DNA from: Thermothielavioides terrestris NRRL 8126
Lineage: Eukaryota; Ascomycota; Sordariomycetes; Sordariales; Chaetomiaceae
Length of the DNA: 64,000 nt
NCBI RefSeq assembly: GCF_000226115.1
Contig: NC_016457.1
Coordinates: 496,001 to 560,000 of the forward strand
Direction of reading: 5' to 3'
Numbering within the stretch: the first letter of the stretch is position 1; each line of letters starts with the position of its first letter. A program made the translations under genes and the position numbers. This document shows positions 47,652 to 59,052 of this stretch, piece by piece. The notes under the pieces were generated by a model. That model was not told where the DNA came from, did no database searches, and saw only the letters and a program-made list of their open reading frames with translations.

Positions 47652-49977
47652 GGCAGGAACCCCCTCCCCCCCAGGGTAGGCATCCCAGGGAGGCGTGACC
47701 GTATCAAAGGTCGATCATCTAGGTCGATCGCCAGTCGCCGCTGTCTGCTTCGACATTTCCTTCGAATACAGCAATGCAGCACCGGACCTTGCGTAACGCT
47801 TGGGCCCACCTCATTCGATTTTGTTCGAAGGCACCAGCCACGGCCGCCAGACTGGGACGATGGCGCCCTATCAAATCACCGTTCTGAGTTGAAAAGGTCC
47901 GTACCGGGGTCAGACAGTGCCTGATCATGCCCATGTTGGGTCTGCCGTGGCTCGCTCACGGCCTCGCACCGGTGCCGAGCTGCCATGGCGTGCTTTGTCT
48001 CTGCGGCTCCCTCGACCATAGCTACCAGCTGGTCGACGACGGGTGGGTCTCTGCGATGGCTGTTCCTGCTGTGTCCTGGCCTGGAAATGCCTCTCGATGC
48101 CGTCCCTGGTGCCCGTGAGTTAGAGCAAGGAAAGCGGAACGTAAGGTAAGTAAGGTACCTTACCTGTCAGGGAAGGTAAGGTATCGCTGACGGCTAGGTT
48201 TTCCTCGATTGCTGCATTTTCTGCATGTGGAATCACGGGTAGTTGCACAACCTAGATTCCTTGCCTACCGTACCTTACCTTACCTACCTTACCTTCCTTT
48301 CCTACCTTACGCTACTGAACCCGCTGCGAGACAACGATCCCGGTCCCACGGCGCGGGCCTCTTCCTGCTAAACCCCCCTCCCGCCCTGAGCGCCCCGCTC
48401 TCCTCGCTGCGCTGCGCCTAACTTAGGTACCAGTTATTGCGGGCTCGCTCATGGATGTCCTGACTTCCCGCGCTTTTCTGAGCAGCCGCGTCGCTTCTGT
48501 CTCCGGAAAACACTGATTGGCAAGGACCAGCCTCGATCCGCGTCCCGTTCCGGCTGCCATTGGAACCGGGCTTCCGGCCACCAGGATCAGCTTTACGCTG
48601 AGGAACGGGAACTCATGCTTTTGCGGCCGTGCTGGATCTGCCACAGCTACCGCTCCCGGGCCTCGAGGGCGCTCTTGCATGTACACACATGAGATCGCCA
48701 GCGCGTGCTATGTTGGCATGCTGGTCGGTTTCACTCGACCGATGAGTTGGTTTCTCTCTCTTCCGCCGCCCTCCTCCTGTCTGCAGGGTCTCTCACCGCA
48801 AAGCCCACATCACTGTGGCCCGTTCTCGGAAAGTCTTGCCAAGTCGGGCTCATCCCATCCAGCCAGCTCGTGCCCTTCTATCATCTCTCCCTGCGCCAGG
48901 TAGGTGCGCGGTGAAACGCTTTCCTGATCTTGCTCACCCGGATGCAAGGCGGGCCTGTGGGCAGGTAGTTCGGCGACCTGCTGCTCAGCCAAGCCAAGTT
49001 TAGATGCATGGGAACCTAGGGCTGGTTATCGGAGAAAACCCTGGCGAGGCTTGGCTACTTGTCTTCGCCCTATTCAACAAGAATCTGTCGTGTTATCGGT
49101 TACGAAGCACCAGGATTACGCTCTTGGCTTCTGGTGGTGACTTGCCGCGCCCGCCTCGGCAGCTTGGCCCGCGGGGGTTATGTCGGAGGTAAGGTATGTA
49201 GGTACCACCGTGAGGTTGACGACTCTTTTTAGACGGCGGCTGAACACTGCTCACGCCCTGGTTGGATAGATTTTGCTTTCTTCGGCGCTGTCTTACACAA
49301 CGAGTACGTACCCCACTGTACCCACCTCGATGCCCATCTTCCTCCAGGTATTGACCACTCTCTTGCTGCAGATACGCACGTCGGACCCCTGCCCCCCGTC
49401 TTCCACGTCCCAGGCCGTCGGCTGGTCAATTTGGCCGTCTCTGGGGAGCTCAGCTTGCCGCAGCACCGCCTCGATCTGGATGGGCGGAAACCCTGATGGG
49501 TGGGAGATGTCTTGTCAATATTTCCGATATTGAAAAGGCCCTGCCGCCCGGCGACTTCCCTAATCCCCTTGTCTGATGAGTCTCCTCCTGCTCTCAAGCT
49601 CCCCCGTGCTACCTCCCTATCTCCCACCTCTCGGTTGCTACCACGCTTTGCCCGCTTCCTGGAGGTTTGGTCTTCTTTTGCTTGTGCTGGAGTATCTCCC
49701 TCCAACGTTCTGTTCTCTCATCTGCCGAGGAACACATTCCTCTTGCGTCCCTGCCATCAGACAAGCAGAACAGGGGGGCAGCGTCGACGACGACACAGGT
49801 CTTCGAAGCGAACTTCACTGGCCAGACTGCAAGCAGCCGCCCACTTGGCCCACCCCGTCACACGATACTGTCAACAACAGTCCGTCAGAGCACGTACGTA
49901 CCGCGTGGCTCGCTGAAAGAGCTGTCGGACCAGGCACATCCGGGTCCAAAGAGGGTGGCGCGGAGAAGAGCCTCGAG
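47652..49977. other. Upstream intergenic and promoter region
   Basis: No supportable gene. It contains ACCTTACC-type arrays (48140-48310) and a pyrimidine-rich stretch (49578-49700) of the kind found in fungal core promoters and 5' UTRs, upstream of the transcription factor start. Open frames such as the minus-strand one at 49229-49705 have no domain and unlikely composition. Confidence 0.55.
48141..48310. repeat. GGTAAG / CTTACC arrays in inverted orientation
   Basis: 48141-48182 holds GTAAGG-type repeats, including the perfect palindrome GTAAGGTACCTTAC (48150-48163). 48265-48310 holds ACCTTACC-type repeats on the same strand. The two blocks could pair into a stem with a loop of about 85 bases. 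Confidence 0.75.
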
Positions 49978-52900
49978 ATGGTTTACTGCGCGTACTGCGG
50001 CAAGGGTTTTACCCGCAAGGAACACCTGGAGCGGCACATACCAAGCCGTGAGCAGCTCCATCCAGGCCGTCACTTACGGTTCACTTGGTCTTGCTAACAG
50101 CTCGCCCTCAACAGATACCAACGTCAAACCACATCGTTGTACCGGATGCCATCTATCCTTTGCTCGACGGCAAGTTACCAGCCACATTGTCAGAGGAGCA
50201 AGACCAACCTAGCTGACCGTTGATGTCCGTGGCTATCAGAGATTTGCTGCAAAGACACTACGCAACGTATCATGAAGCTCGAGATCCCATGGAGCCCCTG
50301 CCTGGGGACCCGCCGACGATCGCTGGGCGGACACCCATTGCCTGCCAGAACTGTGCCAACGCGAAGACGGGTTGCGACAAGAGGGTGCCTTGTGGGCGTT
50401 GTTCCGAGAAAAACCTGCCCTGTGAAGCCCGCTATGCAAGGCGATCGTCCAAGGCGGCAGTCCGCGCCGCCCAAGCGAGCGCCGCCTTCCAGAATGCCCT
50501 TGGCCAATCAACTCAGCAAACACAACCGACCGGGGCAATCACCGTGGCCTCTATGGACGCCAACCAGAGCGGAGTGAAAGCGGAGGGCAACAGCTCTCCC
50601 ACCGCCATCGAGGTTGCCATACCAGGGTTGAGTATTGCCGAAGGCTCCCCGCGGAAGGCCTCTCCCTATCACCCTCAAGTCAGCCCGGGCGACTTTCCGT
50701 CTCCCCACGCACGGATTGAGGGCGGACTGGACGACTTCATGCATGTGGGCCATGAATTTGCCCCTCAGGATGCGTCATACCAAGACCTTATGTTGTGGCC
50801 AGAGTTTTCCATGAACTTGGATGTCTACCCAAATGTCGTACCCCTCGGCAGGGCGGACATTCCGATGTCGATTTTTCCCGAGCTCAACGCCGTCTCGCCG
50901 CCATCTCAGCCGCTGACTGCGTCCTCGTCGTCACGGGGCTCGATACAAACCCCTGGGACAAGCATCATGTCAGCCGGCGATTTGGACCACACCTTGAAGC
51001 CGATGGAGCTCTCACCGGCCGCACCGATGGACAACTCGATCCCCGAATTTGAGGTCGTCATGGTGGCCGAAGGGGCGTGGAACCTGGCAAGGTGCAACCC
51101 TGGCCTTTCCGGCAACTGCCCGCGCACTGCCATAGTGCACCTTGAATGCCTGGAGCAGAAGTCCAAGCAGGAGGGCACCTGGAGCTCTCTGGAACGGTAC
51201 CTGGAACGGCTCGATTGGGATCCCTCAGACTTGGCTTCGGTCGTGCCACTGACATCGCGCACGCGAGACAAAATGCTTGCGATCACCCAAAGCTTTCTGC
51301 ACAAAGCCCTCGAAATCCACCGGGGAGGCGTGAATGGCTACCCGAAGAGCGGATATTCCAGCCCGGGCGACTTCAACTTCATTGTCCTTCCGTCAACCAA
51401 GATCCTTGAGTACTTCCTGCGCAGCTACGTCCGCAGTTTGTCCGTCTATTACCCGCTGGTCACGGCCGGCTGCGTGGATCCGAACGAGATGCTGCAAAAC
51501 AACCAAGCATCGACGCTGCTCGTGTTACTCATGATTGCGCAGGGGGCCGCTGCCATGCCCATAGCAGAGGCTCGCTACCTCTCGGCCGGTCTGACCGAGA
51601 CCTGCCGCATTTCGCTCTTCGACATCGTGGAAAAGGATGTCGAGCTCTCGTCAGATCCCATTGCCCTCCGATGCGCTCTGCTTTTCATCGTTCTCGGCGC
51701 CTGGAGTGGCGACAAATGGCTCATGGACATTGCAATGGGACAGCGGGGCATGTACATGTCGGTGCGTGGCTTGGGACCATTGTTCCCCCCCTTAGCTGTA
51801 GGCGCAAAAAGGCTAACCTCGGACCCATCAGATGCTGAAGCATGCGGGAATGTTGGATCCGCAGCCTTCAATGATGCCAACAATCCACGATTCGACCGGT
51901 GCTGAGCTCGAATGGCGCGCTTGGGTTCAGCGCGAGACCCGAAACAGGTACGACTTGGCCCCCAGCAATCACCTCCCAAGTGGCTTACTCACAAGCTGAA
52001 CGTCTTGGCCAGGTTGGTCTACAACTACGTTATGCTCGATCAAGAGCTCAGTTTATTTCACGATACTGCGCCGCTGTTCGCCATCACGGATCTTCGGTGC
52101 CCCCTGCCGGGGCCCGAAATTTTGTGGATGTCGCCCAGCTCGGAGCGCTGGCTTTCGGCAATGCAATCGATCTACGGCTCCGCGGCCAATGTCAACCCCC
52201 AACTTCTCAACACTCCGTCGGCTAGCCCGTCGCTCTACGACCTCTTCCAGGACTTCCTCAATGACAACCTGTCGATGGAACAGCCCGGTGTTTCCCCGCA
52301 GCAGATGAGGCTTATTCTTCACCCTCTGCAAGGGCTACTCTGCCATCTCCGCCAGATGCTTGCGTGCTTTTCGGACACGCCCAGCACACGGCGCACCGGC
52401 GCGCGACTAGTGACCAAAAACTCGACCCTCCATCGATTGGAGGAGGTGCAGCAACTGCTGCAGAAATGGTACGACCTCTCGGCGAACTACACCAAGGCGA
52501 ATCCGGACTGTCCCGTTGCCCGGTGCAACCTGGTTCTTTACCATCTCATCTCTCTAAACGCGGTGAGCAACTTCGTCGAGATTGAACGATTTGCCCGCCG
52601 TGAGGGCTTCGAGCATTGGTACTGGGACATCCCCAAGCTCAACAAACGGTGCATATTCAATCGCGAGGACGCGATTTTCCACTGCGGCCAGGTGTTCCGG
52701 CTGCTCCGACTCATGCCCAAAGACCGTCGACCGGCCTGGTGGTCCGTCGCGATGTACCGGCCTACGCTTATCCTGTGGGCCGACAGCGTGTCCAGGGTTT
52801 ATTCGGGCGCCCAGGCGAGCAAGGGGGGTGAGGCTGCGCCGCCATCAACCGCGCCGGTTATTATTGACCAGGTGACACCTGAGGATCCCGCCATCAACGC

Positions 52901-53123
52901 CTTCGTGTGGAACGGGAATGGGGTGCCGATGTTGACGCGAACAAATGGCACAACGGTTACACTGGACAAGCCCGCGGACATCCTTTCCTACGCCATTCAG
53001 AACATCGAGGCCGGCTTCAGCTCACGCCTCAGCGACGGAATCAAGCGGAAGCTGATTACGCTGGGGAATAACTGGAGCGTGGATGCTATGGAAACATCCC
53101 AGGCCGGCAGCGGCGCGGGCTAG
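49978..53123 (+). CDS. C2H2 / Zn(II)2Cys6 dual zinc-finger transcription factor
   Basis: Five exons: 49978-50047, 50115-50169, 50240-51761, 51832-51947 and 52013-53123, giving 957 residues with all junctions in frame. Two C2H2 fingers lie at residues 4-24 (CX2CX12HX3H) and 32-53 (CX2CX12HX4H), joined by a TNVKPHR linker. A Zn2Cys6 cluster follows at C77, C80, C87, C93, C96 and C103 (spacing 2-6-5-2-6). A low-complexity linker leads to a fungal_trans-like middle region from about residue 310, with the ILEYFLRSYVRSLSVYYPLV block. Such proteins bind DNA in the nucleus and regulate transcription; the targets are unknown. The ATG lies two residues before the first finger, the usual start in this family. 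The frame is open upstream to an ATG at 49576, but that extension looks non-coding. It is the only convincing intact gene here; no cluster partners are visible. Confidence 0.93.
50048..50114 (+). other. Intron 1 of the transcription factor, 67 bp
   Basis: GTGAGC donor, branch site GCTAAC about 20 bases before the CAACAG acceptor. Removal joins the two His of finger 1 (ERHIPSH). Confidence 0.93.
50170..50239 (+). other. Intron 2 of the transcription factor, 70 bp, GC-AG
   Basis: Donor GCAAGT, branch site GCTGAC, acceptor ATCAG. No GT donor nearby restores the frame; the GC donor gives a perfectly spaced second finger (FARRDLLQRHYATYH). Confidence 0.9.
51762..51831 (+). other. Intron 3 of the transcription factor, 70 bp
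   Basis: Donor GTGCGT, branch site GCTAAC, acceptor ATCAG, phase 0. Joins QRGMYMS to MLKHAGML, which fits the family; without removal the frame ends at a stop at 51903. Confidence 0.9.
51948..52012 (+). other. Intron 4 of the transcription factor, 65 bp
   Basis: Donor GTACGA, branch-like GCTGAAC, acceptor GCCAG. Joins VQRETRNR to LVYNYVMLDQELSLF in frame. Confidence 0.9.
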
Positions 53124-55457
53124 CTCCGGAGACTTGGAGACTTCCCGGAAGGGGGGGTTGCACAGCTTCACTCTTTTTTCCCTTTCTCCCAGTGTCACAC
53201 CGCTCAGTCTTCAAGGTTGGTTGTTCATGGTCTCGGCGTTTTTGGAACGAACCGGTCCTGGCGGTTTTGACGGCGTGTTGGTTGGTATCAGATTACGGCA
53301 CTACAGCAAAGGGTTGGGCGCCTTCATTCATCGGCTTCCTGACAACGACCGTCTTACTTTTCGCGTCTCATCGGGTGCAGACGCAAGAAGAGCGATACGT
53401 TGCGGCGGACACGTCAGCTCCTCTCTCCTGTCCGGCACCTGGAGTCTTCAGGCTCCGCAGGCCGTCTCGTCTTCTTCCTGTTTTGGGACATATTTTCTCT
53501 ATTAGGTACTTACTTGGTTTCCTAGACCATCTCTGTATTCTCTCTGGCGTCTTGAAAGATTTGTGCTTGCGAATTAATGACTCACGATAATTTCCTGTTT
53601 CAGACAAGGAAAGAGTCGGGGCGCACGAGGAGAAGGGAATCTCCAGTCCAGCAAGATACATCCTTGGACGCAGTGCTCCCGAAGGTCTCCAAATTGAGAG
53701 TTTCCTTCCCGCCCCGACGATGTCCGGGTGCGTTTTTCTATCTTTGCAGCACTCTGCCACCTTACCGCATCAGAGTCCTGGTTGCACCATATGGGGTGCA
53801 GTGAAACATGGCCCAGATCACGCGGCCGAATGCGAAACAGCTGCAGCTGAAACCTGCTCTGGAAAGATACACACCATCGCGTCGTTAAGAATTGCTGCTG
53901 CTGCTGCTGCTGCTGCGCTGCTGCGAGGAATGACGGCGGTGTCGCTCCCTGTCCTCGCCGTTCGTCGGTTCCTGGCCAATGCCTTCTCAACCGGGCCCGC
54001 CTAATACCCGTCCTTAGTTACCGCGGAACCAAACCGTACCGCGGAACCAGTGCCGGGCCAAACAGCCTGCTGTTTTTACTCAGCAGTTACCAATACGACT
54101 TGATCCTGGTTGCTCGTATATTTCTTTTCTCCCGTGACCTGCCACGCGGACGTGCGGGATCCGCCTAGAACAGACAGGTAAAGTGTTAGATATCTATATC
54201 GCCCTTCTTAAGTTCTAGACATATTGACGTTGTAGATAGACCGGGAAGCTCGGGGTCCGAGCCCCGGGGGCGAAAAGGATGCCTCCCCCGGAGCAACAAG
54301 AAAGGCAGACCCACTCGTGTCCACGGGGGACATGCACGCAGCAGGCTGAGTATTTTGTTTACAGACATGCCTGCTTATGCAACAACAATGTATGTCTCGA
54401 ACATACTGACGTATGCAGCAGCAAGGCTCACTACCAGAAAAGAAAATCGGTACTTGCTCTCTCCGGTCCAAGCCAATCAAGTGGTTGGGCAAGCCTGCCA
54501 ACGGCCGCTGAGTCAGTTCAGACCACAATATAACGGGCCAAAGTAGAACAGCGCTGAAAGGGGTGGCAGCGAATCATGGAGGCGAAGACGGACGGGATTT
54601 CGGGGCAAGGACAGCGATACGATTAGGGGACAGGCGAGGCCGGAACTCGGCCTGTAAGGCTAGCGAGTCAAAGGCTTGACGTGGTGTGCGTCTCTGTATC
54701 GCATTCGCCGGGGCGCTGAATTGTGGACGCGGCTTAGGTATGACGAAGTTACTAAATAAATCGCTGCTTGCGAGTCCCCCAGCCAGGCTCGGCAGACGAG
54801 AGAGTCATGCTGTCAGCTTTTGCTGGTATATCTTTGGTTCTTTCGGAAGGCAATCCCGACTTTCACTGGCCAATGCATGTCTCGCATTGGGATGTCAAAT
54901 GGTGGTATCTAATCCGGGAGTTAGATGGCGAACGCGTGGAACGCGTGTCCGTAGATTAGAAATTGCGGGGGAAGTTGCCAAGCAGTCGTTTCGTGCCTTT
55001 GACCCGGGAACTTTCCACTTTCCACGGGCGAAGTTCTGTGTGGATGGATTCCCGGCCGTGAACGGACGGGTGGTGCTCAGAATAAGCTCAGGCAAGGGCT
55101 CCATCGTCCCCGGCTTGGCATTTGCACACCCTTGCTCGGCACACGCCCTGGGAGTAACTTCTACACGTGGTAAGGGCGCGCGCGGGCGTGGGGTAGGAAC
55201 CTGGAAGGTAGCAACCCGCCATCGCCAAGCACGCTTCCAGGCGGGTCCCGGAACCGGTCCAATGAAGGCGGCCAACGAGTCCCAGCAGAAGCGAGCGGGG
55301 CTAATTCACGTCGGAAGATTTCCCAACGCTAGTGTAGTGTCGCTGTCACTGGGTCTGCTGCGTCGTGCCCTATCTCGGGGCGGGGGAGGGCCTGGAGGAG
55401 CGGAGACGGCGGGATGGCACGCTTCTAGGCTCGACTCGGCTAGAAGTATTCCGTATT
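53124..55457. other. Downstream region, no supported gene
   Basis: The first part is probably the 3' UTR of the transcription factor; no clear polyadenylation signal was found. It holds a (TGC)8 microsatellite (53893-53916) and a short tandem TACCGCGGAACCA pair (54019-54050). The longest open frame, 54686-55477 plus (263 codons), is Arg/Gly/Ser-rich, has no domain and runs into MITE copy 2, so I do not call it a gene. Confidence 0.55.
53893..53916. repeat. (TGC)8 microsatellite
   Basis: Eight TGC units followed by CGCTGCTGCG. Confidence 0.9.
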
Positions 55458-55465
55458 CCGTACGA

Positions 55466-55847
55466 GGTCGTCGTTAAAGAGGTCCCGCCAAGACTAATTT
55501 CGGAACCTACCGCTTACAAGTATTTACAAATCGCCAAGGCTACGACGACTTCGAGCAACATCAACAACGAAGAATCGCAAAGACTCGTAGCAACAACTTC
55601 GTGAAACCTCAACCAAATCGAAAGAAAAGAAAACGAAGTTAACCTACACTCTAACCTTGACCCCTATCCTAACTATAACCCGAATCCTAACTAGTGGGGG
55701 GCTAGCGCCGCCCCCTATACCCTTAGCGAACTAACCCCTTGGCGATAGAGTAAACGCCTTGGCGATCGGGGTTGCGTAAAAACGCTATAAAAACATTGCC
55801 GACAATTGGCCGAAATTAGTCTTAGCGGGACCTCTTTAACGTCTACC
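55466..55847 (-). mobile_element. MITE copy 2 (382 bp), inverted relative to the others
   Basis: Same family as 47254-47643 but in the opposite orientation: starts GGTCGTCGTTAAAGAGG and ends with the complement of GGTAGACGTTAAAGAGG. The 8 bp target duplications are CCGTACGA (55458-55465) and CTGTACGA (55848-55855), with one C/T difference. Confidence 0.93.
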
Positions 55848-56903
55848 CTGTACGAGTAGGTTCGATAGACGTAGTGTATATGACAACCCTTGTCTAGGCC
55901 GCGCCTGCCACCAAGGTTTTAGAGCGAGCGACAACACACAACTAAGCACCGTGTCTCTGCCTCTTTACGCCACAGTTTGACAATGTTGCATGTTGCTGTT
56001 GAAGCTTGAAAATGCAGTGAAATCAGTTTTGGAGTTACCTAGTTTACCTGAAGAAAATACTGCCTGCCTTGCCAACCTTGCCCGTCTACCGCGCCTAGCC
56101 AACCCTGCGTGCTATACGGCGCTAGCTCCGCCTGGAAATTGAAGCTATAGATAGTTCGCGTCACCTGCATATGTGGGAGCTTCTTGGTGGTTTATACTAC
56201 TAAGTACCTTATAGTGTAGTCCTCCTAGGTGTCTGGCTAGCATGCGCTCGTCTGGCGCTGGCTGGGCGCACAGCCCCGACCGAGGTTGCGTTCGTCCTTC
56301 ACCTGCGTCGCGCACAGTACTTTTACACTAGCCGAGTGGTTCTGGGCTGCTATTTCTGGCCCCGCCCCCCCTCCTCCCGCCCTTGTGTACCCTGTCGAGG
56401 AGCTCTCCTTGAGGAAGGATGAGCCGCCAGGGGTGGCACTTAATCATCTGTGTCTGCCGTCGCATATAAGCGCAGAGATATTAAAACGGGGGCATGCCTG
56501 CTTGGATCAGGCTAGATCCTTTGCCCTTTCCTTAGCTTGGAGACACAAGCGGCCCATTTTACCAGCCCATTCTCAAGCTATGTCAGCACAAGATCTGTGG
56601 CTCATATCCGTACACACTAGACAGATCCCGTCGGGTAACCAGGCAAGCAAAACCAAGGAATAGGGAACAGGGGGCGACAAGCTCGTTCTGAATATCTCTT
56701 TTGGGGTTGGGGGTAAATCACGGTGGGCAAGGCCTTACTCAGTAGGTACCTGGCTAGCTGCGCGCAATGCTCCGTAGGTAACTTGAGTTTCTAGAATGCA
56801 GATATCCTCTGGTGACTGTCTGCCCCTGTACACTAAGTCTGTGGCGAAGCCTCACGTCTTGGTAATTTACCGAGAAATTGACACTGTGCAAACTGTGCTA
56901 AGT

Positions 56904-56996
56904 CATTGAAGCGAAGCTTCAAGATGAGCTCCGTCAGTGCATACACTGTGTGTATGTAACACTTTCCAGAGCTCATCTTGAAGCTTCGCTTCAATG
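56904..56996. repeat. Fold-back element with perfect 28 bp arms
   Basis: Arms 56904-56931 (CATTGAAGCGAAGC...) and 56969-56996 are exact reverse complements around a 37-base spacer containing GTGCATACACTGTGTG. Would form a strong hairpin in DNA or RNA. Confidence 0.92.
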
Positions 56997-57060
56997 AATT
57001 ACCTAGTAGGCCTCTCGACCAGTCGCTACCTAGATTACTCTGGAGGCAAAGCCTAGGGAA

Positions 57061-57180
57061 TGAAGCGAAGCTTAGCTTCACTCCTACAGTGCATACACTA
57101 TGTGTATATAACGCTGTTTACGCTATGTGTACCTCCGTATATAACACTGTTACAGAGCTGCATCTTAAAGCTTCGCTTCA
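57061..57180. repeat. Second, diverged fold-back of the same type
   Basis: TGAAGCGAAGCTT (57061-57073) pairs with AAGCTTCGCTTCA (57168-57180). The spacer contains GTGCATACACTATGTG, as in the first fold-back, so the two are related copies about 120 bp apart. Confidence 0.8.
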
Positions 57181-57240
57181 ATTAATTCTAGGCGACTGCT
57201 GTGCTAGGGTGTCTCACCAGCTACCTATAGGTGGCATTAG

Positions 57241-57623
57241 GGTAGACGTTAAAGAGGTCCCGCCAAGACTAATTTCGGCCAATTGTCGGCAATGTTTTTA
57301 TAGCGTTTTTACGTAACCCCGATCGCCAAGGCGTTTGCTCTATCGCCAAGGGGTTAGTTCGCCAAGGGTATAGGGGGCGACGCTAGCCCCCCCCCGCTAG
57401 TTAGGATTTAGGAAGGTTAGGGTACGGGTCAAGGTTAGGGTACGGGTTAACTTCGTTTTCTTTTCTTTCGATTTGGTTAAAGTTTCGCGAAGTTGTTGCT
57501 ACGAGTCTTTACGATTCTTCGTTGTTGATGTTGCTCGAAGTCGTCGTGGCCTTGGCGATTTGTAAATACTTGTAAGCGGTAGGTTCCGAAATTAGTCTTG
57601 GCGGGACCTCTTTAACGACGACC
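57241..57623 (+). mobile_element. MITE copy 3 (383 bp)
   Basis: Same termini and orientation as copy 1; exact 8 bp target duplication GGCATTAG (57233-57240 and 57624-57631). Confidence 0.94.
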
Positions 57624-57631
57624 GGCATTAG

Positions 57632-59043
57632 CCCTTCGCTTGAGCGATGGATGGAGTATTCCGTACACTACGGTGTATGCGATTCGACGATCGCAACGGT
57701 GCGGAATCACTACCGCGTAGTGCAATCGGCCGAGTAAGGCAGTTAGTGGGATCCCTGATCCCTGGACCAATCTTCCAAGCGTGTCAGCCGCAGGATGTTT
57801 TTTTGCAGGGGCTGCGACCGCGACGTTTCGTTTGCGACGCTCTTGTCTGACGTTGCGGAACAACCCAGAGGTCTCCCACGATCAATACTGTGTATGGTAC
57901 AGCACTTCGCGATAGACGATATGCGCGGCGCGAGGGTAGCATGGCTACATGAAACGGGGATGCGAAGAGCTGTCTCAGTCGGTTGGACGGAAACGAGAGG
58001 CCGGGCGGGAGATGCACGCGCTCAGGTCGTGGTGAAGCAGCAGGAGTTCCTTGCACGCTCGTATCCGGGAGAGTGACGGAGAGTTTGAACCTGCCGCAGC
58101 CGGGTCGGTGTCGCCATCGCTCGGGACTTCTGGTCGAGGAACTAGTACGAGTTGCAAGCCTATGTTCCCGCCCGGGAGCCGCGGTACCAAATGACACCGT
58201 CAAATATCGGGTCGGCGTGGGACAGGCGGCAGGGCGGAGGCACAGCAGCGACGGGAGTCGACCGGCAGCCCGGAAACTGGCTGCTGTCATAAAGGCGTCA
58301 CAATGGACTTACGGCTAAAGTCGGCGCCCATCGACGGAACCAAGCGGCAGGGAGGCGGCTGCTGGTGTCGAGCTAATATCGGTAGGAAGCGTGCGGGAGA
58401 GCCTTCTAAGTTGCAACTAGGTCTCCAAAAGGTAGGCACTGCGAGCCGGACCGAGGGGAAGGCAATCATGATTCCGTTGCACCAAGCACCGGGAACTAGA
58501 CGAGGGAGATTTCGTAGATGAGGGATTGCCAAGTCCCAGGCGCGCGCGCATCTGGGAGAGAAGGAGATCTTAACGGACGCTGTCACCGCAGCGTATCTAA
58601 TGTGATATGGACCGCAGCAGATGGGTCACCAAAGCGGGGTGACTGTGCCGCCGGTCTGGACTCGGAGCTGGGTCCGGTCCAGGTGGAGAGTGAACTTGAA
58701 GAACAGCAGGCGGAGGGAGCACTGCTTGAGCGAGCCGGCCGAGCAGTTCCCTTCGTCCACATTAACTATTATCCGGAATTCGTCAGCATTCGCAAGCACA
58801 ATATCTCGCGGCCTGCCAATTGGGCATATGTGTACCTGGTACCTACGATTGTTTTGAACGGGCTGGTTGATGCTGAGTGTTGATGAACCGAAGCGAGAGC
58901 GAGCAGATGTCCACTTTCGGTCCTCCCTGCCCGTGGGGGTTCAGCGCTCAGCATTCAACCCTAACCCTAATCTCGATCCACTAGCCGAAACGAGCAGTCC
59001 CAAGCAGTCCGCGCGGATGATCTGCCAACGGCCAAACGTATGC
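57632..59043. other. Intergenic segment, no supported gene
   Basis: GC-rich, with overlapping open frames on both strands (for example 57784-58290 minus) that lack domains. A short telomere-like CCCTAACCCTAA occurs at 58959-58970. Confidence 0.5.
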
Positions 59044-59052
59044 AACCTCCAA

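Larger units (their letters stand above)
55856..57232. other. Intergenic segment with fold-back sequences, no gene
   Basis: Mixed composition, with some AT-rich patches around 56180-56230 and 56880-57190. No conserved coding region seen. Contains the fold-back elements listed separately. Confidence 0.5.

Noticed and set aside
49229..49705. 158-codon minus-strand open frame upstream of the transcription factor
   Set aside because: No domain, overlaps the pyrimidine-rich promoter/5' UTR region on the other strand.
49576..49977. In-frame N-terminal extension of the transcription factor from an upstream ATG
   Set aside because: The extension is Leu/Pro/Ser-rich and resembles translated pyrimidine-rich promoter sequence; relatives of this family usually start two or three residues before the first Cys.
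54686..55477. 263-codon open frame on the plus strand
   Set aside because: Arg/Gly/Ser-rich composition typical of chance frames in GC-rich DNA, no domain, and its last codons lie inside MITE copy 2.
58957..58970. Telomere or chromosome end at the CCCTAACCCTAA motif
   Set aside because: Only two units, embedded in ordinary sequence; at most an interstitial motif.
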